Positions 1 to 8,104 of a DNA stretch of 64,000 nt are shown piece by piece. The DNA is taken from assembly GCF_031844685.1 (NCBI RefSeq), contig NZ_CP134605.1, positions 6,174,001-6,238,000 on the forward strand, given 5' to 3'. Numbering within the stretch: the first letter of the stretch is position 1; each line of letters begins with the position of its first letter. The position numbers were made by a program, and so were the translations under genes. Origin of the DNA: Streptomyces sp. ITFR-21. Its GTDB lineage: Bacteria; Actinomycetota; Actinomycetes; Streptomycetales; Streptomycetaceae. Under the pieces are notes generated by a model. That model saw only the letters and a list, made by a program, of their open reading frames with translations. It ran no database searches and had not been told where the DNA came from.

Positions 1-2
1 CC

Positions 3-1598
3 GCGCCCGTGACCGTGTTCGCCGAAAACTTCGAGAACGGCCAGGGCGCCCGGCCCACCCTGCTCACCGACTACACCGGCGCCCCACCCGTGCATGAGAC
101 GTACACCGCGGACCCGGCGTGGCTGCGCTACTGCAACGGCTATGTGACGTCGCGCGCCGCGCCCGGCACGGAACCGGCGGGCAGCAACTGCGGGGCCGCC
201 GCCTGGTCGACCGTGAAGAACCTCGCCGCGACCCTCGGCACCTGGTCCGGCGCCGACCCGGCCACCAACCACGCCGTCACCGCGTACACCCAGAGCGACC
301 CCGGCGCCGGAAAGGTGCAGCTGGAGACGGCCGAACCGATTCCGCTGACCGCCGCCGACCGGTTCCTGACCTTCTCGGTGGACGTCGCCGCGACCAGTTG
401 CTGGGCCACCCACCCGCTGCTGTCCTTCTATCTGCTCGACGGACAGACCGCGCGGCCCACCTCCACCTCGCCGATCGACGCCTGCGCCCATCCCGGGGCC
501 GTGGTCGACGGTGTCTCGGTCGGCACCTACGCCAGCAACGGATCGGTGCTGTTCAGCGGCTCGTCGGCCGGCATCCGGCTGGTCAACGACCAGGCGAGCG
601 GCTACGGCAACGACGGCGCCTTTGACAACGTCCGTCTGCTGGACGCCACTCCGCAGCTCGACCTGGGCTTCAGCCCGGCCACGGTGCCGGTCGGCGCGCC
701 CGCCACCCTGACCTTCACCCTCACCAACACCGCCGAACTGGCCGCCAAGAACGGCTGGTCGTTCACCACCCGACTGCCCCCGGGGCTGCGACTGGCGGCC
801 GGCGCGACCACCACGACCTGCGGCAACGGCACTCTGACCGTCGGCAGCGGCAACACCCTGGCGGTCGGTGGCGACCTCGCCGCCGGGCAGCCGTCCTGCA
901 CGGTGACCGCCGACGTCACGTCTGTGGCCGGCGGGTCGTACCGGCTGTGCGCCGCGGACGTCACCGACCGCGTCGGCGTCGACCCGCCCGGCTGCGCGTC
1001 GGTCACCTTCACCGCCCCGGTCTTCGACGCGCGCGCCGACGCCGCACGGGCGGTGACGCCGCCGCTGGTCCTCGGGCCGATCGCGCCGTCCGCCCACTCC
1101 TGCACCACCGAGCCCGGCACCGACGGCCACGGTGTGGCGGACTCCCTGCTCGGCGGCCTGGGTTCGCTCGGCCTGCTCACCACCGACGCCTCCGGCGCCG
1201 TCGCGTCCGACGGCGCCCGTACGGCGTCCGCGCACGCCGGCATCGCCGGGGTCAGCCTGCTCGGCGGCCTGGTCACCGCCGACGCGGTCGACACCGCAGC
1301 GCGGGCCACGTCCGCGCTCACCCCGACCGGTCCGGGACCCGTCGTGGTGCGGGGGGCGAGCGTCCTCACCGGGTTGCGGGTGGCCGGTGTCGCGATCGCG
1401 GCCGACCCCGCGCCCAACACCACCGTCTCCGTACCTCTGGTCGGCTCCGTGGTGCTCAACGAGCAGCGCTCCGTCGCCGGCGGCAGGGGGATCACCGTCA
1501 ACGCCCTCCACATCACCTTGCTGACCGGCGTCCACATCACCCTGGGCAGCGCGACCGCGGCCCTGCTGACCGGTACCGAGCCCTGCCCGGCCGGCTGA
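3..1598 (+). CDS. Secreted surface protein, choice-of-anchor type (5' partial)
   Basis: The frame is open to the left edge, so the true start and signal peptide lie outside the window; the first visible residues (APVTVFAENFENG) look like a mature N-terminus just after a signal-peptidase site. About 530 residues remain: an all-beta N-terminal part, a DUF11-like beta-sandwich from about residue 215 (VPVGAPATLTFTLTN), then a C-terminal part with VPLVGSVVLNEQ and GITVNALHI that resembles choice-of-anchor P domains of actinobacterial exported proteins. Paired cysteines are scattered through it, as expected for an extracellular protein. It probably sits outside the membrane or is released. No enzymatic motif is visible and no functional link to the neighbouring oxidase is evident. 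An internal GTG at position 9 could be mistaken for the start but would leave no signal peptide. Confidence 0.65.
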   Translation, partial: APVTVFAENFENGQGARPTLLTDYTGAPPVHETYTADPAWLRYCNGYVTSRAAPGTEPAGSNCGAAAWSTVKNLAATLGTWSGADPATNHAVTAYTQSDPGAGKVQLETAEPIPLTAADRFLTFSVDVAATSCWATHPLLSFYLLDGQTARPTSTSPIDACAHPGAVVDGVSVGTYASNGSVLFSGSSAGIRLVNDQASGYGNDGAFDNVRLLDATPQLDLGFSPATVPVGAPATLTFTLTNTAELAAKNGWSFTTRLPPGLRLAAGATTTTCGNGTLTVGSGNTLAVGGDLAAGQPSCTVTADVTSVAGGSYRLCAADVTDRVGVDPPGCASVTFTAPVFDARADAARAVTPPLVLGPIAPSAHSCTTEPGTDGHGVADSLLGGLGSLGLLTTDASGAVASDGARTASAHAGIAGVSLLGGLVTADAVDTAARATSALTPTGPGPVVVRGASVLTGLRVAGVAIAADPAPNTTVSVPLVGSVVLNEQRSVAGGRGITVNALHITLLTGVHITLGSATAALLTGTEPCPAG

Positions 1599-1866
1599 CC
1601 CGCCTCCGGCACCGCGGAGGCCCGGCGCCCGGTCGCCGGCTCCGGCGGCCCGCCGCGTCCACCCGGTCCGGGTGCACGCGGCGGGCCCGTCCGGCACCCC
1701 GGGGGGCGTACGCGGGCGGCCCGCGGCGCGCCGGAGCACGTTCCCGCGCACGGTGCCGCATTGTGTTCGTATACGTGGGTAGCATCGCGCTGGCTCCCGG
1801 ACAGGCGTATGCCCGGGCCCGCCGTCCGGCGACGAAGCCGGTCGTAACCTGCCGAGGAGGGGGAGC

Positions 1867-3396
1867 ATGTTTCGTCAGCCCAACCGACGCACTGTCCTGC
1901 ACGGTCTGGCGGCGGGAGCGGGGGTGATCGCCTTCGACCCGCTGACCCGGTCCTGGGTCACCGGCCCGGCCCGTCCGCACACCGGGTCCGGGGCGTCCGA
2001 CGGGTCCGACGCCGGGAACGGGTCCGGCCCGTCCGACAGCCGGGCCCGTATTCCGAGGCTGGACGGCACCCTGCTGACCGACCCCGCCTCGCTCACCGCC
2101 GCCGCGGACGACTTCGGCCACATCGTGCACCGCCGCCCGGTCGCCGTGCTGCGTCCGGGCTCGGTCGCCGACATCGTGGCCATGGTCCGGTTCAGCGGCA
2201 TCCACCGCATCCAGGTCGCCGCCCGCGGCCAGGGCCACGCCACCAACGGCCAGGCGCAGGTGAGCGGCGGACTGATCATCGAGACCACCCCGTTGGACAC
2301 CATCGGAACGGTCGGCCCCGACACCGTGACGGTCGGCGCCGGGGCGGTGTGGAGCGCGGTCGTGCAGGCCACCCTCGCGCACGGCCTCACCCCGCCGGTC
2401 TTCACCGACTACCTGGAGCTGTCCGTCGGTGGCACCCTCTCGGTCGGCGGCCTCGGCGGCCAGTCGCACCGCCGCGGCGCCCAGGTGGACAACGTCACCG
2501 CGCTCCAGGTCGTCACCGGTACCGGAGAGCTGGTCACCTGCTCGGCCACCCGCCGCGCCGACCTCTTCCGGGCCGTTCTGGCCGGGCTCGGCCAGTGCGC
2601 GGTCATCGTCTCGGCGACCCTGCGGCTGGTGCCCGCGCCCACCTCCGTACGGCACTTCCTGCTGCCGTACGGCGACCTGGCCACCTTCCTCGACGACCAG
2701 CGGCGGCTGGCCCTGGACGGACGCTTCGACTATGTGGAGGGCCAGGCCGTCCCCGACGCCGAGGGCGCTTTCACCGGCTACGTCCTCGAAGCGGTGGCCT
2801 ACGGGCCGCCCGCCGGACCCGAGCCGGACGACACCGCGCTGCTCAGCGGCCTGCGCTACGACCGTTCGGGCCCGGTCACCGCCGAGACCCTCGGCTACTT
2901 CGACTTCCTCGACCGTTTGGCCGCGGGTGTGGCGGCCCTGCAGGAAGCCGGCCTGTGGTCGTGGACGCACCCGTGGCTGAACCTGCTGCTGCCCGGCGAC
3001 CGCGCCGCCGAGCTGTCCCGGGCCCTGCTGGACCAGCTGGATGGCCAGGACCTCGGCCCCGGCGGAGTCGCCCTGCTCTACCCGTTGACGCACCGCCGGC
3101 TGCACACCCCGCTGCTGCGGGTACCGGACGATCCGGTGCCGTACCTGCTGGCCGTCCTGTGGACGCTGGACCCGGCCGATCCGGCGGCCGTGGCGGCCCG
3201 GGTGGCCGTCAACCGGACGATGTTCGCGACCGTACGGGCGGCGGGCGGCACGCAGTACCCGGTGGGCACCATCCCGATGACCCCCGCCGACTGGCACCGC
3301 CAGTACGGCCGGGCCTGGGACGAGTTCGCCGCCGCCAAGCGCCGCTACGACCCGCACGGTCTGCTGGCCCCCGGCCAGAACGTCTTCCCCGGCTGA
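1867..3396 (+). CDS. Tat-exported FAD-linked oxidoreductase (BBE / cytokinin dehydrogenase-like)
   Basis: A 509-residue flavoprotein. Residues 1-35 form a twin-arginine signal (NRRTVLHGLAAGAG), so it is probably folded with its flavin and exported by Tat. The FAD-binding PCMH domain spans roughly residues 70-245, with ARGQGHATNGQAQ near residue 118 as in cytokinin dehydrogenases, and the end (YDPHGLLAPGQNVF) is also typical of that family. Such enzymes oxidise amines or alcohols using FAD, covalently bound in many members. The substrate cannot be told here; secondary-metabolite oxidation is as likely as cytokinin cleavage. The ATG is preceded by a strong GAGGAGGGGGAG ribosome site. It is flanked by non-coding DNA on both sides and looks monocistronic. 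Confidence 0.8.
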   Translation: MFRQPNRRTVLHGLAAGAGVIAFDPLTRSWVTGPARPHTGSGASDGSDAGNGSGPSDSRARIPRLDGTLLTDPASLTAAADDFGHIVHRRPVAVLRPGSVADIVAMVRFSGIHRIQVAARGQGHATNGQAQVSGGLIIETTPLDTIGTVGPDTVTVGAGAVWSAVVQATLAHGLTPPVFTDYLELSVGGTLSVGGLGGQSHRRGAQVDNVTALQVVTGTGELVTCSATRRADLFRAVLAGLGQCAVIVSATLRLVPAPTSVRHFLLPYGDLATFLDDQRRLALDGRFDYVEGQAVPDAEGAFTGYVLEAVAYGPPAGPEPDDTALLSGLRYDRSGPVTAETLGYFDFLDRLAAGVAALQEAGLWSWTHPWLNLLLPGDRAAELSRALLDQLDGQDLGPGGVALLYPLTHRRLHTPLLRVPDDPVPYLLAVLWTLDPADPAAVAARVAVNRTMFATVRAAGGTQYPVGTIPMTPADWHRQYGRAWDEFAAAKRRYDPHGLLAPGQNVFPG

Positions 3397-3819
3397 CCGG
3401 GAGCCGCCGGGCACGGATCCGCCCGCCCGCCGGATCCGCGCCGGACCCTGGGCGGCACCTGGTCCTGATCCCTGCCGCGCCCTGACCCGGTCCCGCCCCG
3501 CCCCGGAGCCCGGCCGGCCTCTGCCCGCACCCCCGCCTCGGCAACGGCGGCAGCTACGACGACACGGAGACCGGCGACTCCCTGTACTGAGTCGGCGCGC
3601 CCGGCACGGGGACCCGCTCCCGTACCGGGCCTTCCGCCGCCTTCCACTGCCCCCGCCGGGAGACCCCACTGCCCCCACCGGGAGCACCCGCGGACCATAC
3701 CGGGGGCTCCCGGCGTCGAAGCGGGCGGGCGGCGACGGGGGAGGCTCCGCCGCCGCCAGGCGTTGGTGGTGCGGTCCCGGATCTGCGGGCGGGCGGCGTT
3801 CGCGCTGCCGCCGCCCGGG
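3397..3819. other. Gene-free stretch
   Basis: Between the flavin oxidase and the convergent MarR gene there is no frame with a credible start, ribosome site and codon pattern. One short in-frame string near 3537-3590 ends in GNGGSYDDTETGDSLY and a stop; it looks like the tail of a decayed gene but has no start codon after the preceding stop at 3483-3485. Confidence 0.5.
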
Positions 3820-4371
3820 TCACCGCGACGCCTGCCTTCGTGCCGCCGGAGCCGGGCCCGCCGGGGTGCTCCGCGCGGCCGGGCGGGGTGGGCAGGGCGG
3901 GCCTACGGAGGCCACGATCGCCTCGGAGATCCGGCCGAGGTCCTGGAGCTGCTCGGGGCCGATCGCGTCCAGGACGAGGCGGCGGACGGTGTCGACATGG
4001 CCGGGCGCGGTGGCGACGAGCTTGGCGTGGCCGTCGTCGGTGAGGCTCGCGACGGTGACCCGGCGGTTGCCCGGACAGGGGCCGCGCCGGACCCAGCCGC
4101 GCTTCTCCAGCACCGTCACGGCGTGCGAGAGCCGGGACAGCGACCCGTTGGCCAGCACCGCCAGGTCGCTCATCGGCAGGGTGCGGTCGGGTGCGTCGGA
4201 CAGCCCGGCCATCACCAGATAGCCGAACAGGCTCAGCTTGGCGTCGCGCTGGAGTTGCGCGTCCAGCGCGCTGACGACGCTGAGCAGCATTCCGCTGAAC
4301 GGCATCCACGCGTCGAGTTCGGTACTGCTCAGCCACCGGGTGCCGCCGGTCGGCTCGGTCCGCTCCGTCAT
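3820..4371 (-). CDS. MarR-family transcriptional regulator
   Basis: A 183-residue cytosolic DNA-binding protein. The winged-helix core (about residues 45-115) contains LSLFGYLVMAGLSDAPDRTLPMSDLA, then a recognition-helix region LANGSLSRLSHAVTVLEKRGWVRR and the wing CPGNRRVTVASLTDDG, all typical of MarR proteins. The ATG at 4371 is chosen because homology begins there; the frame is open further upstream but its composition is not protein-like. The tail after about residue 165 is Pro/Ala/Arg-rich and probably disordered. It likely represses itself or a neighbour in response to a small phenolic ligand, but no target is certain; an inverted repeat lies about 20 bp upstream of its start. Confidence 0.85.
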   Translation of the reverse strand: MTERTEPTGGTRWLSSTELDAWMPFSGMLLSVVSALDAQLQRDAKLSLFGYLVMAGLSDAPDRTLPMSDLAVLANGSLSRLSHAVTVLEKRGWVRRGPCPGNRRVTVASLTDDGHAKLVATAPGHVDTVRRLVLDAIGPEQLQDLGRISEAIVASVGPPCPPRPAARSTPAGPAPAARRQASR

Positions 4372-4392
4372 GACACCCCATAGTAGGCGCTT

Positions 4393-4410
4393 CACTTGAG
4401 ACTTCACGTG
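4393..4410. promoter_or_regulatory. Candidate MarR operator
   Basis: An imperfect inverted repeat, CACTTGA-gac-TTCACGTG, lies just upstream of the MarR start. The arms match at 6 of 7 positions after reverse complementation and the size fits a MarR dimer. The position suggests autoregulation; this is inference from symmetry only. Confidence 0.35.
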
Positions 4411-4520
4411 TGAGCACGATGCCTGGCTCTCGACACCACTCCCGACCAGGTGGCCGGCGCTTCGCCGCGCTGCGCACGGTCCGGGTGGGCGCCTGACCCG
4501 GGCCGGGGCGGACAGCGGAC

Positions 4521-4561
4521 GGCCGTGCCCGGTACGCCGGTTCGGCGTACCGGGCACGGCC
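4521..4561 (-). terminator. Strong hairpin terminator of the TetR/MFS operon
   Basis: A perfect 19-bp inverted repeat with a 3-nt loop: arms 4521-4539 and 4543-4561. It lies 20 bp beyond the stop of the leftward TetR gene. There is no U-tract, as is usual in streptomycetes. It separates that operon from the MarR gene. Confidence 0.8.
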
Positions 4562-4580
4562 CGAGGAATGACGCGCGTAG

Positions 4581-5126
4581 CTAGGCCGCGCTCGTGTGGT
4601 GCTCCGGCACCGCGACCAGCATGTCCCAGCCGAGGTGGTCGTCGGTGGCGTCGAGGGCGACCAGGACGTTTATCAGCATGCCGCAGGACATGAACTCGGT
4701 GATCACCGACTCCGGGACCCCGGTCAGCCGGCCGAGCAGGGCCCACAGCTCGTGCCACCACTGGATGACCTCGCGCCGGATCTCCTCGTCGGAGCTCGCG
4801 GCCACGTAGAGCTGCATCTGCATCAGCAGCAGCTCGCGGTCCTCGGCGAACTGCTGGTACGCCTGCCGCATCGCGTCGAGCGCCTCGTGGCCGTCCAGCC
4901 CCTGCGCCGCGATCCGGAAGGCTTCGTAGGTCCGCTGGAAGCAGTGGTGCCCGGCCGCGATGAAGATGTCCCGTTTTGTAGGGTACAACCTGAACAAGTA
5001 AGGCTGTGAGACGCCCACAGCACGGGCGATGGTGTCGGTCGATGTTCCGTACAGTCCGAACCGAGAGAATTCCTTCAGAGCCGCGCGCACTACGTCGGCT
5101 CTCCGCTGATCAGCGGTTTTCCTCAT
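4581..5126 (-). CDS. TetR-family transcriptional regulator
   Basis: A 181-residue repressor. Residues 1-55 form the TetR helix-turn-helix (RRADVVRAALKEFSRFGLYG, then STDTIARAVGVSQPYLFRLYPTKRDIF); the rest is a helical ligand-binding domain. It lies 145 bp downstream of the MFS exporter gene in the same direction, the classic arrangement for a drug-efflux pump and its ligand-sensing repressor. A perfect 19-bp hairpin follows the stop codon. The start ATG at 5126 fits the family length. The likely role is control of the exporter operon in response to its substrate; the ligand is unknown. Confidence 0.9.
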   Translation of the reverse strand: MRKTADQRRADVVRAALKEFSRFGLYGTSTDTIARAVGVSQPYLFRLYPTKRDIFIAAGHHCFQRTYEAFRIAAQGLDGHEALDAMRQAYQQFAEDRELLLMQMQLYVAASSDEEIRREVIQWWHELWALLGRLTGVPESVITEFMSCGMLINVLVALDATDDHLGWDMLVAVPEHHTSAA

Positions 5127-5271
5127 GGCGTCACCCTTTGGTGAGGGGCGGGCAGGCAGCGAACGGAAGGGCGGCAGACCTGGGTGCAGGTCGGCCGAGC
5201 CGTGGAGAAGCCGGACCGCGCGGCCACGCCCCCGGGAAGGTGTGGGGGCGGCGCGCGGCCCGGAGCCGGGG

Positions 5272-6753
5272 TCAGGTGCCGACGGCGGCCGAGTGCTGGT
5301 GGTCCTGGTCCGCGCTGGACGTCGGCCCGGCGGATTTCACCGGGCCGGGGATGGCCAGCGCCGCGACCGCACCGACCAGGACGATGGCGACGCCCACCCA
5401 GATCGCGGGATGCAGGCCGGCCACGAACTCGGTGGGGCCGCGGTCGCTGCCGTGGGCCACGAAGACGCTGCTCAGCACGGCGATGCCGAGGGCGCCGCCG
5501 ATCTCCCGGACGGTGGTGTTGGCCCCTGACGCCTTGCCCGCGTGTTCTCTGCTGACCGCGCCGAGCACCACCGCGGCGGTGGGCGCGAAGACCAGCCCCA
5601 TACCGGCACCCGCGATCACCATCGGGCCGGCCAGGTGGCTGTAGGGGGTGTTGGAGGTGGCCTCCAGGTTGATCCAGGCCAGGCCGATCGCCTGGAGGAA
5701 GAGGCCGCCGGCCATCAGCCGGCCGCCGCCGACCCGGTCGGTGAGCGCACCGGCCACGGGGGCGACGAACATGGGCACCAGGGTCCATGTCAGGGTCAGG
5801 ACGCCGGCCCGCAGCGGGGTGCGCTCGGGGGCGATCTGCAGGAACTGGGCCAGCAGGAAGATCGAGCCGAAGACGCCGAAGTACATGCTGGCGGAAACGA
5901 TGTTGCTGAGGGTGAAGGCGCGCTTGCGGTAGAAGGACAGCGGCAGCAGCGGGTGCGTGCTGCGCCGCTCCCACAGCACGAAGGCGGTGAGCAGGACCAC
6001 GCCGACCGCGAAGGCGCCGAGCACCTGCGCGGAGCTCCAGCCGTCGGTGTCGCCGTGCACGATGCCCCAGACGACGGCGAGCAGGCCGCCGGCCGCCAGC
6101 ACCATGCCCACCAGGTCCAGCGAACCCTCGGGCAGCCGGCTCTCGTCGAGCGTCAGCAGTACCAGCGGCACCGCGATGATGCCGACCGGCACGTTGATCC
6201 AGAAGATCCATTCCCAGGCCAGGCCGCCGACCACGGCGCCGCCGACCACCGGGCCGCAGGCGATGGCCGCGCCGCTGACCGCGGACCACAGGCCGAGTGC
6301 GAGGCTGCGCATACGGTCCGGCACCGCCTGCGACAGCAGGGTCAGCGACAGCGGCATGACCGCCGCCGCGCCGAAGCCCTGGACCACCCGGGCGGTGATC
6401 AGCTGGCTGCTGGTGTCGGACAGCCCGCAGCCGATCGAGGCCAGCGTGAACAGGATGATGCCGAGGACGAAGACCCGGCGGCGGCCGAAGCGGTCGCCGA
6501 GCGCCGCGCCGGTCAGCAGCAGGCAGGCGAAGCTCAGCACGTAGGCGTTGACGAACCACTGCAACTGCTGGGTGTCGGCGTGCAGGTCCCCGGCGAGGGT
6601 GCGCAGCGCCGTGGAGACCACCAGGTTGTCGAGCGCGACCATGAACATCGGGAGGCTGCACGCCACGATGGCCAGCCACAGCGGGGCCCTGCGCCCTCCG
6701 GAAGCCGCGGGTGGAGCACCGGTCAGGCCCGGTGCGGCGTCTGGCGTTGTCAT
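5272..6753 (-). CDS. MFS drug exporter, DHA2 (EmrB/QacA) type, 14 TM
   Basis: A 493-residue inner-membrane proton antiporter. After a short cytosolic N-terminus, TM1 carries the DHA2 signature LDNLVVSTALRTL; the loop after TM2 carries motif A (LGDRFGRRR); and hydrophobic segments continue to about residue 470, consistent with 14 helices. QACA/EmrB members export lipophilic antibiotics or dyes. It lies between a DUF3291 gene (54 bp upstream) and a TetR repressor gene (145 bp downstream), all leftward, so the three are probably one operon. It might export a product of a neighbouring biosynthetic cluster, but nothing in the sequence proves that. Confidence 0.92.
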   Translation of the reverse strand: MTTPDAAPGLTGAPPAASGGRRAPLWLAIVACSLPMFMVALDNLVVSTALRTLAGDLHADTQQLQWFVNAYVLSFACLLLTGAALGDRFGRRRVFVLGIILFTLASIGCGLSDTSSQLITARVVQGFGAAAVMPLSLTLLSQAVPDRMRSLALGLWSAVSGAAIACGPVVGGAVVGGLAWEWIFWINVPVGIIAVPLVLLTLDESRLPEGSLDLVGMVLAAGGLLAVVWGIVHGDTDGWSSAQVLGAFAVGVVLLTAFVLWERRSTHPLLPLSFYRKRAFTLSNIVSASMYFGVFGSIFLLAQFLQIAPERTPLRAGVLTLTWTLVPMFVAPVAGALTDRVGGGRLMAGGLFLQAIGLAWINLEATSNTPYSHLAGPMVIAGAGMGLVFAPTAAVVLGAVSREHAGKASGANTTVREIGGALGIAVLSSVFVAHGSDRGPTEFVAGLHPAIWVGVAIVLVGAVAALAIPGPVKSAGPTSSADQDHQHSAAVGT

Positions 6754-6807
6754 CGTTGCTCTTCCTTGCTCGGGGGGCGAGAGGAGGGGGAACGCACTGC
6801 TGGTGGC

Positions 6808-7224
6808 CTAGTGGCTGTTCGCCTGACCGTCGTTCTCGGCCTGTTCGGCGAGCCGGCGCCTGGCGTCGTCCCAGGTGATCGGCAGCTCCTCGGCGGGGAC
6901 CTCCCAGAAGGTGAAGGTCGAATCCCGCATGGTGGGCCGCAGACCGTTCATGATGCCGCGGTGCGGTTCGGTGCCCGCGTACACGTAGAGGGCGTCCCTG
7001 CTCTCCCAGGCGGACAGCGTCCAGAAGGTGCGCTTCAGCGGCTGGGCGATGAGTGAGGCGCCGAAGGCGCCGGGGGCCTTGCGTACCTGGCTCCAGGCGG
7101 CCAGGGACTTGACGAAGAAGCGGGGTACGTCCTTGAACGAGCGCACTTCGAGCCTGGACGCCATGACCAGCGCCTGGGTATGCGGGGTGGCTGGATTCGG
7201 TACGGTCCAGGGCAGCGTTGGCAC
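6808..7224 (-). CDS. DUF3291-like dimeric alpha-beta barrel protein
   Basis: A 138-residue protein. The GTG at 7224 is chosen because AAGAAGG lies six bases before it; the frame extends further but with unlikely composition. The core SFKDVPRFFVKSLAAWSQVRKAPG followed by FWTLSAWESRDALYVYAGTEPHRGIM matches DUF3291/monooxygenase-like ferredoxin folds, where the Trp-Glu-Ser segment lines the barrel. Members are found near drug pumps and pigment genes, and some are heme-free monooxygenases, but the biochemical role of this one is unknown. It is first in an operon with the MFS exporter and is divergent from a MerR gene, so it may modify or bind the pump substrate. Confidence 0.7.
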   Translation of the reverse strand: MPTLPWTVPNPATPHTQALVMASRLEVRSFKDVPRFFVKSLAAWSQVRKAPGAFGASLIAQPLKRTFWTLSAWESRDALYVYAGTEPHRGIMNGLRPTMRDSTFTFWEVPAEELPITWDDARRRLAEQAENDGQANSH

Positions 7225-7340
7225 AGGGGGCCTTCTTCGGAGTGCACGAACTGAGGAAATACCGGACAAAAACGGTCGATACGGCAAGGAATCAGGAAAG
7301 TGGTCGGCGGGACACTTCCCATTCCCTCAACTGGCGAGTT

Positions 7341-7356
7341 CTACTATCCATAATAG
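7341..7356. promoter_or_regulatory. Candidate MerR-site dyad in a divergent promoter
   Basis: CTACTAT-CC-ATAATAG is a near-perfect dyad (6 of 7 positions) in an AT-richer patch between the divergent DUF3291 and MerR genes. Its placement 50 bp before the MerR start suggests an operator or promoter spacer site controlling both directions. Confidence 0.4.
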
Positions 7357-7405
7357 ACAGTGGCACTCTCCAATGCCAGTGGTGAAGGGCGGGAAGTCAA
7401 GCGCG

Positions 7406-8029
7406 ATGCGCATCTCCGAACTCAGTCGCCTCAGCGGCGTGTCCGTTGCGACGATCAAGTACTACATCCGCGAAGGTCTTCTGCCGGTGGGGCGCCCGAC
7501 GGGCGTCAAGCAGGCGGAGTACGACGAGGACCACGTCCGGCGGCTGCGCCTGGTGCGGGCCCTGATCAGCGTGCGCGGATTGTCGGTGCACACCACGGCG
7601 GAGATCCTGCGCGCGATCGCCGACAGCGACGCGAACATCCACCGCACCCTGGGGCTGGTGCTGGGCGCGCTCGACGCCGGCGCCAGGGAGCAGCGCGGGA
7701 TGCCACCGCCCAAGGAGGGCGAGGTGGACCGGCTCATCGAGGAGATGGGCTGGCGGGTGCACGCCTCCTCCACCGCGCCGCGCACCCTCGGCGACGCCCT
7801 GACCAGCCTTCAGCAGCTCGGCGTCGACCTGGACTGGCAGACGCTGCTGCCCTACGCCCGACTGGCCGAGCAGATCGCCGAGGTGGACCTCGGGCAGCTC
7901 GGCGACTCCGACGAACCGCTGGAGCTGGCCGAGCGCGCGGTCCTGATGACCGTGCTGCTGGAGCCGGCCCTGATGGCCCTGCGCCGGATGGCCCAGGAGC
8001 ACCTGTCCGCGGCGAAGCACCGCCTCTGA
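7406..8029 (+). CDS. MerR-family transcriptional regulator
   Basis: A 207-residue regulator. Residues 1-70 form the MerR winged helix (MRISELSRLSGVSVATIKYYIREGLLPVGRPTG, shown in the gene as RISELSRLSGVSVATIKYY and following), continuing through EYDEDHVRRLRLVRAL. The C-terminal part is helical and lacks clustered cysteines, so it probably senses a small organic molecule instead of a metal. ATG 7406 is preferred because the fold begins there and GGGAAG precedes it; an in-frame ATG at 7373 would add eleven residues. It is divergent from the DUF3291-MFS-TetR operon and probably controls it. Its stop codon lies inside a terminator hairpin. Confidence 0.88.
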   Translation: MRISELSRLSGVSVATIKYYIREGLLPVGRPTGVKQAEYDEDHVRRLRLVRALISVRGLSVHTTAEILRAIADSDANIHRTLGLVLGALDAGAREQRGMPPPKEGEVDRLIEEMGWRVHASSTAPRTLGDALTSLQQLGVDLDWQTLLPYARLAEQIAEVDLGQLGDSDEPLELAERAVLMTVLLEPALMALRRMAQEHLSAAKHRL

Positions 8030-8058
8030 CGAGGAATTTCCCCCCGCAGAGGCGGTGC
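8017..8058. terminator. Bidirectional terminator overlapping the merR stop codon
   Basis: A perfect 12-bp inverted repeat (8017-8028 and 8047-8058, arm GCACCGCCTCTG) with an 18-nt loop. The left arm contains the last codons of the MerR gene and most of its TGA (8027-8029). It sits between convergent transcription units and could end both the MerR transcript and the long leftward Pfa-like operon. Confidence 0.75.
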
Positions 8059-8104
8059 CATGGTCCGCACCCGGCCGGCGGGCCGGGTTCCCGACCCCGG
8101 TCCG

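Noticed and set aside
3537..3591. Possible small peptide ending GNGGSYDDTETGDSLY
   Set aside because: There is no start codon between the preceding in-frame stop and this string.
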